A stretch of 64,000 nt of DNA from Candidatus Binatia bacterium (GTDB taxonomy: Bacteria; Desulfobacterota; Binatia; UBA1149; JAJCZL01), in assembly GCA_028278325.1 (NCBI GenBank), contig JANQEO010000245.1:1-64000 (forward strand). Reading direction: 5' to 3'. Below the pieces are notes generated by a model, which saw nothing but the letters and a program-made list of their open reading frames with translations, was not told where the DNA came from and made no database searches. This document shows positions 53,201-62,220 of this stretch, one piece after another; the stretch's first letter is position 1; each line of letters starts with the position of its first letter. Made by a program: the position numbers and the translations under genes.

Positions 53201-54638
53201 GACGCGCGAGCACTTCAGGGCCCAGGCGCGTAATGTCGCCGGCGCCCATGGTCAGCAACAGATCGCCGGCCTCTAGAGCCGACGCCACGGTTTCGGCAAG
53301 CCCCGGGCCGGAGGCAACGTAACGCGCAGATGTGCCACAGGCCTCGATGGCCTGCGCTATCGAGGCACCGTCTATGCCCTCCATGGCGGACTCCCCTGCG
53401 GCGTAAACGTCGGTGACGATAACCTCGTCAGCATCACCGAAAGCCCGCACGAACTCGTTGAAGAGGTCGTAGACACGCGTGTAACGGTGGGGCTGAAACA
53501 CGGCGACTATGCGCCGAGAGAAACCGCGTCGGGCGGCGGCCAGGGTAGCCCGTATCTCGGTGGGGTGGTGACCGTAGTCATCGACGACCAGCACGCCGCC
53601 GCGTTCACCCTTTACCTCGAAGCGCCGCATTATCCCGTCAAATGACGCCAGAGCGTCTCGGCACGCCTCGAAGGTCATGCCGAACTCCATCCCGACCACC
53701 ATCGCGGCCAGGGAATTCAAGACCATGTGGGCGCCGGGCATGGCGATCTCCACTCTGCCCAGGGCAACCCCACGGCTGATCACGTCGAAGGAGCTGTGGA
53801 AGCCGTCATAGTCGATCTCGACGGCACGGAAATCACAGTCGGCCGAGGTGCCATAGGTGGTGTGCCGCTTGCGGATCCTGCCCAGCAGGGACCGCAGATG
53901 TTCGCAGTCCGTACACACTACGGCGCGGCCGAAGAAAGGAATGCCGTTGATGAACTCAGCGTAGGCGTTCGTCAGCCTGTCCATCGTGCCGTAATAGGCC
54001 ATGTGCTCCCGGTCGATGTTGGTCACCACGGCCAGCGTAGGCTTGATGAGAAGGAAAGTGCCGTCGCTCTCGTCGGCCTCCACCACCATGTAGCGCGATC
54101 GTCCCAGGCGGGCGTTGGTGCCCCCGAGCGCCTTCAGGCGACCGCCGATGACGAGAGTCGGGTCCAAGCCTCCGCGGCCGAGCACGGATCCGACCAGAGA
54201 GGTGGTCGTGGTCTTGCCGTGGGCGCCCGCCACCGCGACCCCGCACTTGACCCGCATCAGTTCGGCGAGCATCTCGGCGCGCGGTATCACGGGTATCCGT
54301 TGGGCTCTCGCCTCGCTTACTTCCGGGTTGGAATCATCGACCGCCGACGACACGACTACGACGTCGGTGTCGCTCGTGATGTTTGCGGCATCGTGTCCGA
54401 AGGCGATCTGAGCGCCCATCTCGGTGAGGCGATCGGTAGCCTCCGAACGGTTGAGATCGGAGCCGCTGACCGCATAACCGAGCGTCGCCAGGACCTCGGC
54501 GATGCCGCTCATGCCGATCCCGCCGATACCGACGAAGTGAACGCGCCGATTGGCCGCGAACGGAGCCTCGAGGGAGCTAGGCAGGTCGATGGCAGGCCAA
54601 GAAGGCGCGCCTTCGAAGTTACCCCTTCCTTCCATCAA
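53190..54638 (-). CDS. murC: UDP-N-acetylmuramate-L-alanine ligase
   Basis: This 482-residue ligase adds L-Ala to UDP-MurNAc. The nucleotide motif is VAVAGAHGKTTTTSLVG. The Rossmann start VHFVGIGGIGMSGIAEVL is typical of MurC, as are VVEADESDGTF and VDDYGHHPTEI. About 30 residues before the fold (MEGRGNFEGAPSWP onwards) form an N-terminal extension. The gene starts next to the murG stop and overlaps murB. Confidence 0.97.
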   Translation of the reverse strand: MMEGRGNFEGAPSWPAIDLPSSLEAPFAANRRVHFVGIGGIGMSGIAEVLATLGYAVSGSDLNRSEATDRLTEMGAQIAFGHDAANITSDTDVVVVSSAVDDSNPEVSEARAQRIPVIPRAEMLAELMRVKCGVAVAGAHGKTTTTSLVGSVLGRGGLDPTLVIGGRLKALGGTNARLGRSRYMVVEADESDGTFLLIKPTLAVVTNIDREHMAYYGTMDRLTNAYAEFINGIPFFGRAVVCTDCEHLRSLLGRIRKRHTTYGTSADCDFRAVEIDYDGFHSSFDVISRGVALGRVEIAMPGAHMVLNSLAAMVVGMEFGMTFEACRDALASFDGIMRRFEVKGERGGVLVVDDYGHHPTEIRATLAAARRGFSRRIVAVFQPHRYTRVYDLFNEFVRAFGDADEVIVTDVYAAGESAMEGIDGASIAQAIEACGTSARYVASGPGLAETVASALEAGDLLLTMGAGDITRLGPEVLARLGG

Positions 54639-55703
54639 TTAGATACCCGCAACTTGCTTGATGACTTCGAGAACGCGGGAGGTCGCACCCGGTTTGCTGA
54701 CCGCACCGGCTGCGGCCGACATCGAGTTTAACTCCTCTTGGTCGTGGAGCAAACCTTCCAGGGCCTCGGCCAGACCGCCGTTGCCCGCGTTGCGGTCTTC
54801 GACCAGCACGGCGGCGCCCGCTTCCACCATCGCAACGGCGTTTTCGCGCTGATGCTCACCCGCTCCGGGATAAGGGACCAGGATCGACGGTGTGGAAGTG
54901 GCGGCCAGCTCGGCGATCGTAGTCGCACCGGCGCGGCAGACGGCGAGCCGCGCCCGCCCGTACGCGCTCGCCATGTCGTCGATGAAAGGCTCTACCGTGA
55001 CTTCCAGCGAAGTCCCCCGGTAAGCCGAGCTGAGCAAGCCGGCCTCGGCCGCGCCTGCCTGATGAAGTATCGGCGGCAGCTTCATGCTCGAACCGAGACG
55101 GGTGGCCGCTTCCAGAAAAGCCTTGTTGAGGTTGGAGGCGCCCGAGCTTCCCCCGAACACGAGCAGGTCGGTCCTTTCACCGTAGGGCTTAACGGCTTCC
55201 AGGCCGCCGCGCAGGGGATTGCCCGTGACCGTGCACTTGCCTTCGGGAAAACAAGACATTGTCTCTTCGAAACTCACGCAGACAGCGCGTGCCAGAGCCG
55301 ACAGCTTGCGGTTGGCCATGCCGGGCACGCGGTTCTGTTCGAGTAGCACGACGGCGATGCCGCTGAGGCGGGCCGCTATGACCCCGGGAGCAGAGGCGTA
55401 ACCGCCGAGTCCGACGACCACGTCGATACGCCGCTTTCGCAGCTGCCGCATCGCGGACACGACGGCCGCACCGAGCTTGAGCACGGCGATGGCCCGTGCC
55501 ACCGGCCCGCTGCCGCTCAAGCCTTGGACGTCGTGCGTGACCAGCTCGTATCCCGCCTGGGGCACCAGACGTGACTCGATGCCGCGTGAGGCGCCGAAGA
55601 AGCAGACCTCGGTCGCGAGTCGCTCTCGAACGGCCAGCTCGGCAACAGCCAGACCCGGAAACAGGTGGCCGCCCGTTCCGCCGCCCGCGAAGGCGAGCCT
55701 CAC
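54639..55703 (-). CDS. murG: UDP-GlcNAc:lipid I GlcNAc transferase
   Basis: This 354-residue glycosyltransferase converts lipid I to lipid II on the inner face of the membrane. AGGGTGGHLFPGLAVAEL at the N-terminus and GGSSGASNLNKAF plus CRAGATTIAELAATSTPSI in the C-terminal domain bind the nucleotide sugar. GGYASAPGVIAA and EQNRVPGMANR are further family blocks. The start is a GTG that overlaps the ftsW stop by 4 bases. Confidence 0.98.
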   Translation of the reverse strand: MRLAFAGGGTGGHLFPGLAVAELAVRERLATEVCFFGASRGIESRLVPQAGYELVTHDVQGLSGSGPVARAIAVLKLGAAVVSAMRQLRKRRIDVVVGLGGYASAPGVIAARLSGIAVVLLEQNRVPGMANRKLSALARAVCVSFEETMSCFPEGKCTVTGNPLRGGLEAVKPYGERTDLLVFGGSSGASNLNKAFLEAATRLGSSMKLPPILHQAGAAEAGLLSSAYRGTSLEVTVEPFIDDMASAYGRARLAVCRAGATTIAELAATSTPSILVPYPGAGEHQRENAVAMVEAGAAVLVEDRNAGNGGLAEALEGLLHDQEELNSMSAAAGAVSKPGATSRVLEVIKQVAGI

Positions 55704-56839
55704 CTCTCGCGAAGCTCCCTCGACAGAGACATCAGGATGCCCATCGAAGCGAGCGTGACGACCATCGATGAGCCTCCGTAGCTCAAGAAGGGCAGAACCA
55801 TGCCCTTCGTCGGCAAGAGCCCGAGGGTGACACCTATGTTGGCCGTCGCCTGTACCACGAGGGTCAGGGTGATGCCGGCCGCCAGCATCTGCCCGAACAT
55901 CTCGGGGTGACGGTGGGCAACGCGGAATCCCCGATAAGCCAGCACGGCGAAGCAGATCACGACGAAGGAAGCCCCGATCAAGCCCGTCTCCTCACCGATG
56001 ACGGAGAAAATGAAATCGGTGTGGGCCTCGGGCAGCCAACCGGCCTTCTGTCTGGATGCGCCGATGCCTTGGCCTGTGATCTGACCCGAGCCGAAAGCCC
56101 GCAGAGCTTGGATTAGTTGGTAGCCGGCGCCGGAAGGATCTCCCCAAGGGTTGAGGAAAGCGATGATTCTGTTCAGTCGGTATGGCTCGAGCAGAATCAG
56201 CACACCGGCGGAAGCGACAAGCGCCATGGCCAGTCCGGCAACATGGAGGAACGGGACCCCTGCGATGAACATCATCGCGGCACCGACGGCGCCGATAACC
56301 ACGGTGGTTCCGAAATCGGGCTCGAGCAGTAAGAAAGTGGCGAACACGCACATGACGGCCAGGGTCGGCCCGATTCCGTAGCGCCAGTTCCGCAGACGGT
56401 CGCTTTTTCGCGTCAGTGCGGCGGCGACATAGACGATGAAGGCGACCTTGGCGAACTCGCTCGGCTGAACGTTAATCGGCCCCACGGAGACCCACCGGCA
56501 GGCACCCTTACCGCAGCTTCCCACTCCAGGAATCAGGGGCAGAAGCAAAGCCAGTGTCGCAATGATCAGCAAAGGCTTGGCCAGCATCTCGAGACGGTCG
56601 GAACGAAAACGCGACAATCCCATCATGAGGGCGGCTCCGACGGCCACCGAGATGAGGTGCTTCGACATCATCCAGTAGTGGCTGCCGTATCTCTGCTGAG
56701 AGAAAAAATAGGTCGTATCGAGGACGAGTAGAACTCCGGCCAAGACGAGTACGATGGTCGTACCCACGATCCAGGGATCGGACCGATCCGAGACACGAAC
56801 GCGAATCCTACTGGGGCGATAATCCTTCTGCTTGCGCAC
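55700..56839 (-). CDS. ftsW: Lipid II polymerase FtsW
   Basis: This 379-residue SEDS protein has about ten transmembrane helices. Key blocks are WVSVGPINVQPSEFAKVAF, LLLEPDFGTTVV, and GLLPTKGMVLPFLSYGGSS near the end. SEDS proteins polymerise glycan strands with a class B PBP, here the adjacent FtsI. The GTG at 56839 is preferred because GGAGG lies 6 bases upstream; the TTG at 56842 is too close to that site. The gene overlaps murD by about 30 bases. Confidence 0.96.
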   Translation of the reverse strand: MRKQKDYRPSRIRVRVSDRSDPWIVGTTIVLVLAGVLLVLDTTYFFSQQRYGSHYWMMSKHLISVAVGAALMMGLSRFRSDRLEMLAKPLLIIATLALLLPLIPGVGSCGKGACRWVSVGPINVQPSEFAKVAFIVYVAAALTRKSDRLRNWRYGIGPTLAVMCVFATFLLLEPDFGTTVVIGAVGAAMMFIAGVPFLHVAGLAMALVASAGVLILLEPYRLNRIIAFLNPWGDPSGAGYQLIQALRAFGSGQITGQGIGASRQKAGWLPEAHTDFIFSVIGEETGLIGASFVVICFAVLAYRGFRVAHRHPEMFGQMLAAGITLTLVVQATANIGVTLGLLPTKGMVLPFLSYGGSSMVVTLASMGILMSLSRELRER

Positions 56840-58151
56840 CAAACTCCTCCACCATCACCGCGAACGCCTCACCCCGTTGCGCGTAGTCTCTGAACTCGTC
56901 GAAGCTGGCACACGCAGGAGCCAACAACACCGTGTCGCCCTCGCCCGCACCGAGCACAGCCGCTTCGAAAGCCTCTTTCATGGACCCGGCGCGGACGACC
57001 TCCGCCGAACCCTGCACGGCCGCGGCGATGTCACCGCCCGCCTCCCCGAAGGCAACGACGAGCTTCAGCTTGGCCGCGGCATCGGCCAAAGGGGAGAAAT
57101 CGGCTTGCTTGGCGACTCCTCCCGCCAACAGGATGACAGCGCCATCGAAAGCTTCAAGACTCCGCAGCGTTGCACCGACGTTGGTGGCCTTGGAATCGTC
57201 CCAAAACGCCACTCCGCGGTGGCGGCCGAGCAACCGGAGACGGTGAGCCATCGGCTGATACTCGGCCAAGGCGCGTTCGACCCCTTTGGCTCCGATGCCG
57301 AGACACCTTGCGACCTCGGCTGCAGCCGCAGCATTTTCGAAGTCATGCGGTGCGAACGGCCACTTCCGCGCCAACTGCAGGCGCCGCCCGGGCCACTGCA
57401 AGAAGCGCCCCGGCATGTCGAAAGTCGTCCCGTCCGCCGTGGCCAAGCTGGACCCGAAACTGCTCAGAGGCGCACGGATGGATTCGATGAGCGGTCGGCG
57501 TCCGAATTCACCGCTTCCCACCACCGCGTGGTCACTCTCGTCCATGCGAGAAAAAAGTTTCGCCTTGGCGCTCACATAGTCGGCCATCGTCGAATGGCGG
57601 TCGAGATGATCCGGGCTGATGTTGAGAAGCACGCCGACATGGGGCTTGAAGGTATCGACCCACTCGAGTTGAAAGCTAGACGCCTCCACCACGTGGTAAT
57701 CGAAGCGCGAGCCGACGGCCTCGCACAGGGGCGTTCCTATGTTGCCGCCTTCGAAGATCTCGAGACCCTGGCATCGCAGGATGTCGGCAACGAGGCTCAC
57801 CGTCGTGCTCTTGCCGTTGGTGCCGGTCACCGCGATCACGGGACCGTCGAGATGGCGAAAGGCAAGCTCCAGCTCGGCGACTACAGGCGTTCCGGCGGCC
57901 AGCGCGGCAACGATGACAGGATGGCCGGGAGGCACGCCGGGACTCGGCACCACGACGTTGACTTCGGCGGCCATACCCGGCGCCGAAGAAGGCTCGATCG
58001 GCTCAACGTTGCTGCCGAGATCGACGGAAGCCTTGTCGTCGACGACGAAGCAGCGGGCTTCGAGTTTTTCGACGAATCGGGCCACGGCCCGGCCGGTAAC
58101 GCCGGCGCCTATGACGAGCACCCGGTCGGGGTTCGTGGTCTTGTCGCCCAA
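56808..58151 (-). CDS. murD: UDP-MurNAc-L-Ala-D-Glu ligase
   Basis: This 447-residue ligase adds D-Glu. AVTGTNGKSTTVSLVAD binds ATP; NISPDHLDRHSTMADY carries the carbamylated-lysine region downstream, and WDDSKATNVGATLRSL is characteristic of MurD. The start is a TTG at 58151, just beyond the mraY stop. The C-terminal domain is complete and overlaps ftsW. Confidence 0.97.
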   Translation of the reverse strand: MGDKTTNPDRVLVIGAGVTGRAVARFVEKLEARCFVVDDKASVDLGSNVEPIEPSSAPGMAAEVNVVVPSPGVPPGHPVIVAALAAGTPVVAELELAFRHLDGPVIAVTGTNGKSTTVSLVADILRCQGLEIFEGGNIGTPLCEAVGSRFDYHVVEASSFQLEWVDTFKPHVGVLLNISPDHLDRHSTMADYVSAKAKLFSRMDESDHAVVGSGEFGRRPLIESIRAPLSSFGSSLATADGTTFDMPGRFLQWPGRRLQLARKWPFAPHDFENAAAAAEVARCLGIGAKGVERALAEYQPMAHRLRLLGRHRGVAFWDDSKATNVGATLRSLEAFDGAVILLAGGVAKQADFSPLADAAAKLKLVVAFGEAGGDIAAAVQGSAEVVRAGSMKEAFEAAVLGAGEGDTVLLAPACASFDEFRDYAQRGEAFAVMVEEFGAQAEGLSPQ

Positions 58152-58157
58152 CTCAGC

Positions 58158-59234
58158 TCACCTGAGTTTGAGCGTGGCCAGCGTCATCAAAGCGCAGATG
58201 ACCGAGATGATCCACGCTCTGACGATGATCAGGGGTTCGGGCCAACCCGAGAGCTCGAAGTGGTGATGGATGGGAGCCATACGGAAAATGCGTTTGCCGC
58301 GCATCTTGAACGACGCCACCTGGATGATCACCGACAGAGCCTCGACCACGAACACCGCGCCGGCTACGGCCAGCACCAATTCGTTCTTGGTGATGACGGC
58401 GACGATGCCGAGCGCGCCACCGAGCGGCAGCGACCCCACATCCCCCATGAACATCTGGGCCGGGTAGGTGTTGAACCACAGGAACCCGAGACTGGCTGTG
58501 GCCATGGCCGCGCAAATGATCGCCAATTCGCTGGTGCCGGGGATCGAAGGGATCAGTAAATATGCCGATATCTTGGCGTGCCCGGTGCAGTAGGCGAGGA
58601 TCGCGTAGGTGGCGGCAGTCGTCATCACCGGTCCTATGGCCAGGCCGTCGAGACCGTCGGTAAGGTTGACCGCGTTCGATGCGCCTACGACCACGACAAT
58701 TGCGAACGGCACATAGAGCCAGCCCAACTCCGGGTTGAAGTCTTTCAGGAACGGCACCGACAGGGAGGTGTCGAAGTCGGGCTGCACGTAGAGAACCGTA
58801 GCTGCAATACCCGCTACCAGGGTCTGCATGATGATCTTGGAACGCGCGGAGAGTCCGGCGTTGTTGCCGCGGGTGACCTTGAGATAGTCGTCGACGCCGC
58901 CGATAGCGCCGAAGCCCACGATCACACCCAGGGTGACCAGGACGTAGAAGTTGGAGAGATCGGCGGACAACAACACCGACCCGAGCAGGCACGAAAGTAT
59001 GAGTACGCCGCCCATGGTCGGAGTGCCGGTCTTGCCCGTGTGGGTCTCGGGTGCGTACTGACTGACCGGCTGCCTTACCTGTCCCGCCCTGAGGGCCCGG
59101 ATCAGCCTGGGCCCGAACACGAAAGAGAACGTCAAGGCGATGAGGGCGGCCATGAGCCCTCTGAAGGTCACGTAACGAAGGACGTTGAGTACGGAGTATT
59201 CCGAAGCCAGGGGTGCGAGGAAGTGGTATATCAT
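58158..59234 (-). CDS. mraY: Phospho-N-acetylmuramoyl-pentapeptide-transferase
   Basis: This 358-residue membrane enzyme makes lipid I from UDP-MurNAc-pentapeptide and undecaprenyl phosphate. About ten helices are seen. TPTMGGVLIL, GFGAIGGVDDYLKV, NAVNLTDGLDGLA and MAPIHHHFEL are the family blocks with the catalytic Asp and His residues. The ATG at 59234 is chosen because the longer frame to 59348 lies inside murF. It starts next to the murF stop. Confidence 0.98.
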   Translation of the reverse strand: MIYHFLAPLASEYSVLNVLRYVTFRGLMAALIALTFSFVFGPRLIRALRAGQVRQPVSQYAPETHTGKTGTPTMGGVLILSCLLGSVLLSADLSNFYVLVTLGVIVGFGAIGGVDDYLKVTRGNNAGLSARSKIIMQTLVAGIAATVLYVQPDFDTSLSVPFLKDFNPELGWLYVPFAIVVVVGASNAVNLTDGLDGLAIGPVMTTAATYAILAYCTGHAKISAYLLIPSIPGTSELAIICAAMATASLGFLWFNTYPAQMFMGDVGSLPLGGALGIVAVITKNELVLAVAGAVFVVEALSVIIQVASFKMRGKRIFRMAPIHHHFELSGWPEPLIIVRAWIISVICALMTLATLKLR

Positions 59235-59235
59235 G

Positions 59236-60627
59236 CTAGCCGGCCGACTCCTCCAGGGCACGTACGACTTTTTCCATCTCGGCGCCGCGCGATCCTTTGA
59301 CCAGCACCGAGTCGCCGGCTCGCCAGTGACCCGCCACCTCGGCGGCAACCTCGCGATGATCGTCGAGCACTACTACCCGCTCCTCGTCGAGCCCGGCAGA
59401 AAGAGCCCCCTCTTTGACCATCGCCCGATGCGGGCCCATGACGCAAAGAAGCACCGGGTTCGATTTCGCGGCCGCCTCGCCTGCTTGCCTGTGGCGAAGA
59501 TCCGCGTGGTCTCCCAGTTCGAGCATCTCTCCCAACACGATTATGTGCCGTCCCTGAGAGCCAGCCTGCAAACACTCGAGGGCCGCTGACAGGGAACTGG
59601 GGTTGGCGTTATACGCGTCGTTTACGACCACCACTCCGTTCTCGAGAGTGAGGGCTTCGAGCCGCATGGGTGGCGGCACGACCGCAGCCAGACCTTCGGC
59701 GATCATGTCCAACGGTACGTCGAGAGCGATCGCCAGCGCCGCTGCGCCCACAGCATTCGACACATTGTGGCGTCCACCGAGAGGAAGGTCCACAGCAATA
59801 GCGCTCTCACCGTCAACCAGGTCGAAACTGACGCGGTCGAAGCCGTGGAGCTTCACGCTAGCCGCCCGCACGCGCCCTTTTTCACCGAAAGTTATACTCG
59901 GGCCGCTGAACGAAGCCGCCTCTCTAACCACCAAGTCGTCATCGACATTGACGACCGCGGTGGCACCCTCACCGAGCCCCCGAAAAAGTTCGCCCTTGGC
60001 TTTGGCAACCCCATCGATACTGCCTACGCCTTCCAAGTGAGCTTCTCCGATACAGGTGATCAAGCCATGAGTCGGCGAGGCAATCTCGGTAAGTCTCGCA
60101 ATCTCGCCAAAGGCGTTCATGCCCATCTCCAGGATCACGACTTCGTGGTGATCCCGTAGGGTCAGCAGGGTCATCGGCATCCCGATGAGATTGTTGAGAT
60201 TGCCTTCGTTGGCGAGCACGGCCTCCTCGCCTCGCGCGCGCATCATGATCGCGCGCAGCATTTCCTTGGTCGTGGTCTTGCCGTTCGACCCCGTGATCGC
60301 CACGACGGGACCGTCGAAGCTACTCCGACGAGCCGCAGCCAGATCGCCGAGAGCGGCCAGGGGATCGGCCACTTCGATGCAGGCCGTATCGCCGGCGCGC
60401 GGCGCCTTTCCCTCCCGGCACACGATGGCCACGGCGCCTGCGCGCACGGCCTCGTCGATGAAATCGTGGCCGTCGAAGTTGGGACCACGAAGAGCGACGA
60501 ACAAGGCTCCCTTGCCCCGGTCGTCACGCAACTTGCGGCTGTCGGTGCACACCGACTCGAATCGTGTGTCGGCTACGCCGCGGCTCAGCACCCCGCCGGT
60601 TGCCTCGACTGCCTCGGTGAGCCTCAA
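59236..60627 (-). CDS. murF: UDP-MurNAc-tripeptide D-Ala-D-Ala ligase
   Basis: This 463-residue ligase adds the D-Ala-D-Ala dipeptide. VAITGSNGKTTTKEML binds ATP; LEMGMNAFGEIARLTEIA and NDAYNANPSSL are MurF-specific. The start is a TTG overlapping the murE stop (TGA sharing bases with TTG). The D-Ala-D-Ala supplier Ddl is not within the window. Confidence 0.97.
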   Translation of the reverse strand: MRLTEAVEATGGVLSRGVADTRFESVCTDSRKLRDDRGKGALFVALRGPNFDGHDFIDEAVRAGAVAIVCREGKAPRAGDTACIEVADPLAALGDLAAARRSSFDGPVVAITGSNGKTTTKEMLRAIMMRARGEEAVLANEGNLNNLIGMPMTLLTLRDHHEVVILEMGMNAFGEIARLTEIASPTHGLITCIGEAHLEGVGSIDGVAKAKGELFRGLGEGATAVVNVDDDLVVREAASFSGPSITFGEKGRVRAASVKLHGFDRVSFDLVDGESAIAVDLPLGGRHNVSNAVGAAALAIALDVPLDMIAEGLAAVVPPPMRLEALTLENGVVVVNDAYNANPSSLSAALECLQAGSQGRHIIVLGEMLELGDHADLRHRQAGEAAAKSNPVLLCVMGPHRAMVKEGALSAGLDEERVVVLDDHREVAAEVAGHWRAGDSVLVKGSRGAEMEKVVRALEESAG

Positions 60628-62186
60628 TCGATTCCCAGAAGAGCGCCGACGACCTTGCGATCGTCGAACGGGTGTTTGGTCCCGGCCACGTCCTGATAGT
60701 CCTCGTGCCCCTTCCCGGCGATCAGGACGACGTCGTCGGAGGATGCGAGCGCCAGCCCTGCGGCTATGGCCGCGCGGCGGTCGGGCTCTACCAGATAACC
60801 GCTGCCTCGGCCGTGAAGTGTTTCGGCCGTTTCCTCACGAGACAGGCCCGAGATGCCTTCCTCGATGTCGGCGATGATCGCCGTCGGCTCCTCCGTGCGA
60901 GGGTTGTCGGAGGTGACGATGCACACGTCGCCGGCCTCAGCCGCTGCCCGTCCCATCATCGGCCGTTTGCCCTTGTCGCGATCACCACCGCAGCCGAACA
61001 CCACCACCAAGCGCCCCAGCGTCAGAGGCCTGAGAGTTTCCAGAACCCTCTCGAGAGCATCGGGCGTATGAGCATAGTCCACTATCACCGTGGGTGCGCC
61101 CGGCCCGATCGCTTCGAGGCGTCCCGGAACCGGCGCGCAACTCTCGAGCCCCGCCTTTATGGTCTCCGTTCCGATACCCATGGCCGCTGCACAGGCTGCG
61201 GCGGCAAGCATGTTCGAAACGTTCGGGGCACCCAGCAACCGCGAGCGCACTGTCACCGCCTCGCCGTCGATACGCAGGTCCAGACGTGTTTCCGACAGTC
61301 CGTAGACGACTCCGGCCAGGCATACGCGAGCGGCAGTGCCCGGGCCGGCCGAATAACTCCACACATCGCAGCGATCCAGCCTGGCCGCCAAGCCTGCGAC
61401 ACGCGCGTCGTCGAAGTTGACCACCGCGATGCCGCCTTTGGGCTCCAGGTAGTCGAGGAACAAACGGGCTTTGCTCTCGAAGTAGCTGTCCTCGTCACCG
61501 TGGTAGTCGAGATGGTCGCGCGTCAAGTTGGTGAAGATGCCTGCGTCGAAGTCACAGCCCGCCGCCCGATGCTGGCTCAAAGCGTGGGAGGACACCTCCA
61601 TGGCTACTGCATCGGTACCGGCGCCCACCATGGCGGCCAGGGTCGACTGCACATCGACTGCCGCCGGAGTGGTTATGGAAGCCGGTCTTTCGAAAGCATC
61701 GCAACGCTCACAGATCGTCCCGATGACGCCGGCCGACAGTCTAGCGGCCCGCCAGATGCTCTCGAGAATGTAGCTGCAGCTGGTCTTGCCGTTCGTTCCG
61801 GTTATGCCGACCAGGGAAAGCTGTGAAGAGGGCTCTCCCAAGATCAAGGAGGCCACGGTCCCGGCCAGCCGGCCGGGGTCCGAGACCAACAAGGCGGGCA
61901 GGCCGCAAGCGTCGTCTCCGGGACGACACACCACCGCAACGGCTCCGGCGCGCTTGGCATCCGGTATGAACCTGGCGCCGTCGGCACTGTGGCCGGGAAT
62001 CGCGACGAAGAGATCTCCTGCCAACGAAGTGCGCGAGTCCTGACTCACGCCCTCGACGACGGCATCGGCAGACCCAGTCAGCTCCAGACTTGCCCCGGAC
62101 GCCCTTAAGCGCTCGGCAAGCATGCCCAATGTGACGTGACCATGGGCGCGAGGCGGGGAATAGGTGGCGGGCTCCTGAATCTGCAC
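60624..62186 (-). CDS. murE: UDP-MurNAc-tripeptide ligase (meso-diaminopimelate type)
   Basis: This 520-residue ligase adds the third residue of the stem peptide. VGITGTNGKTSCSYILES binds ATP, and TNLTRDHLDYHGDEDSYF follows. The motif DNPRTEEP near the C-terminus is that of enzymes selecting meso-diaminopimelate, so a Gram-negative type stem is predicted. The start is a GTG at 62186; TATAGG stands 6 bases before it with no ribosome site between. The gap to ftsI is 34 bases. Confidence 0.97.
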   Translation of the reverse strand: MQIQEPATYSPPRAHGHVTLGMLAERLRASGASLELTGSADAVVEGVSQDSRTSLAGDLFVAIPGHSADGARFIPDAKRAGAVAVVCRPGDDACGLPALLVSDPGRLAGTVASLILGEPSSQLSLVGITGTNGKTSCSYILESIWRAARLSAGVIGTICERCDAFERPASITTPAAVDVQSTLAAMVGAGTDAVAMEVSSHALSQHRAAGCDFDAGIFTNLTRDHLDYHGDEDSYFESKARLFLDYLEPKGGIAVVNFDDARVAGLAARLDRCDVWSYSAGPGTAARVCLAGVVYGLSETRLDLRIDGEAVTVRSRLLGAPNVSNMLAAAACAAAMGIGTETIKAGLESCAPVPGRLEAIGPGAPTVIVDYAHTPDALERVLETLRPLTLGRLVVVFGCGGDRDKGKRPMMGRAAAEAGDVCIVTSDNPRTEEPTAIIADIEEGISGLSREETAETLHGRGSGYLVEPDRRAAIAAGLALASSDDVVLIAGKGHEDYQDVAGTKHPFDDRKVVGALLGID

Positions 62187-62220
62187 GACATACCTATACT
62201 ACAGGCTGGCTGCAGGGGCT

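Noticed and set aside
56832..58559. 575-codon open frame on the plus strand opposite murD and mraY
   Set aside because: It is antisense to two genes with full family motifs. Its composition is Arg/His/Asp-rich without any domain, as expected from the mirrored codon pattern of GC-rich genes.
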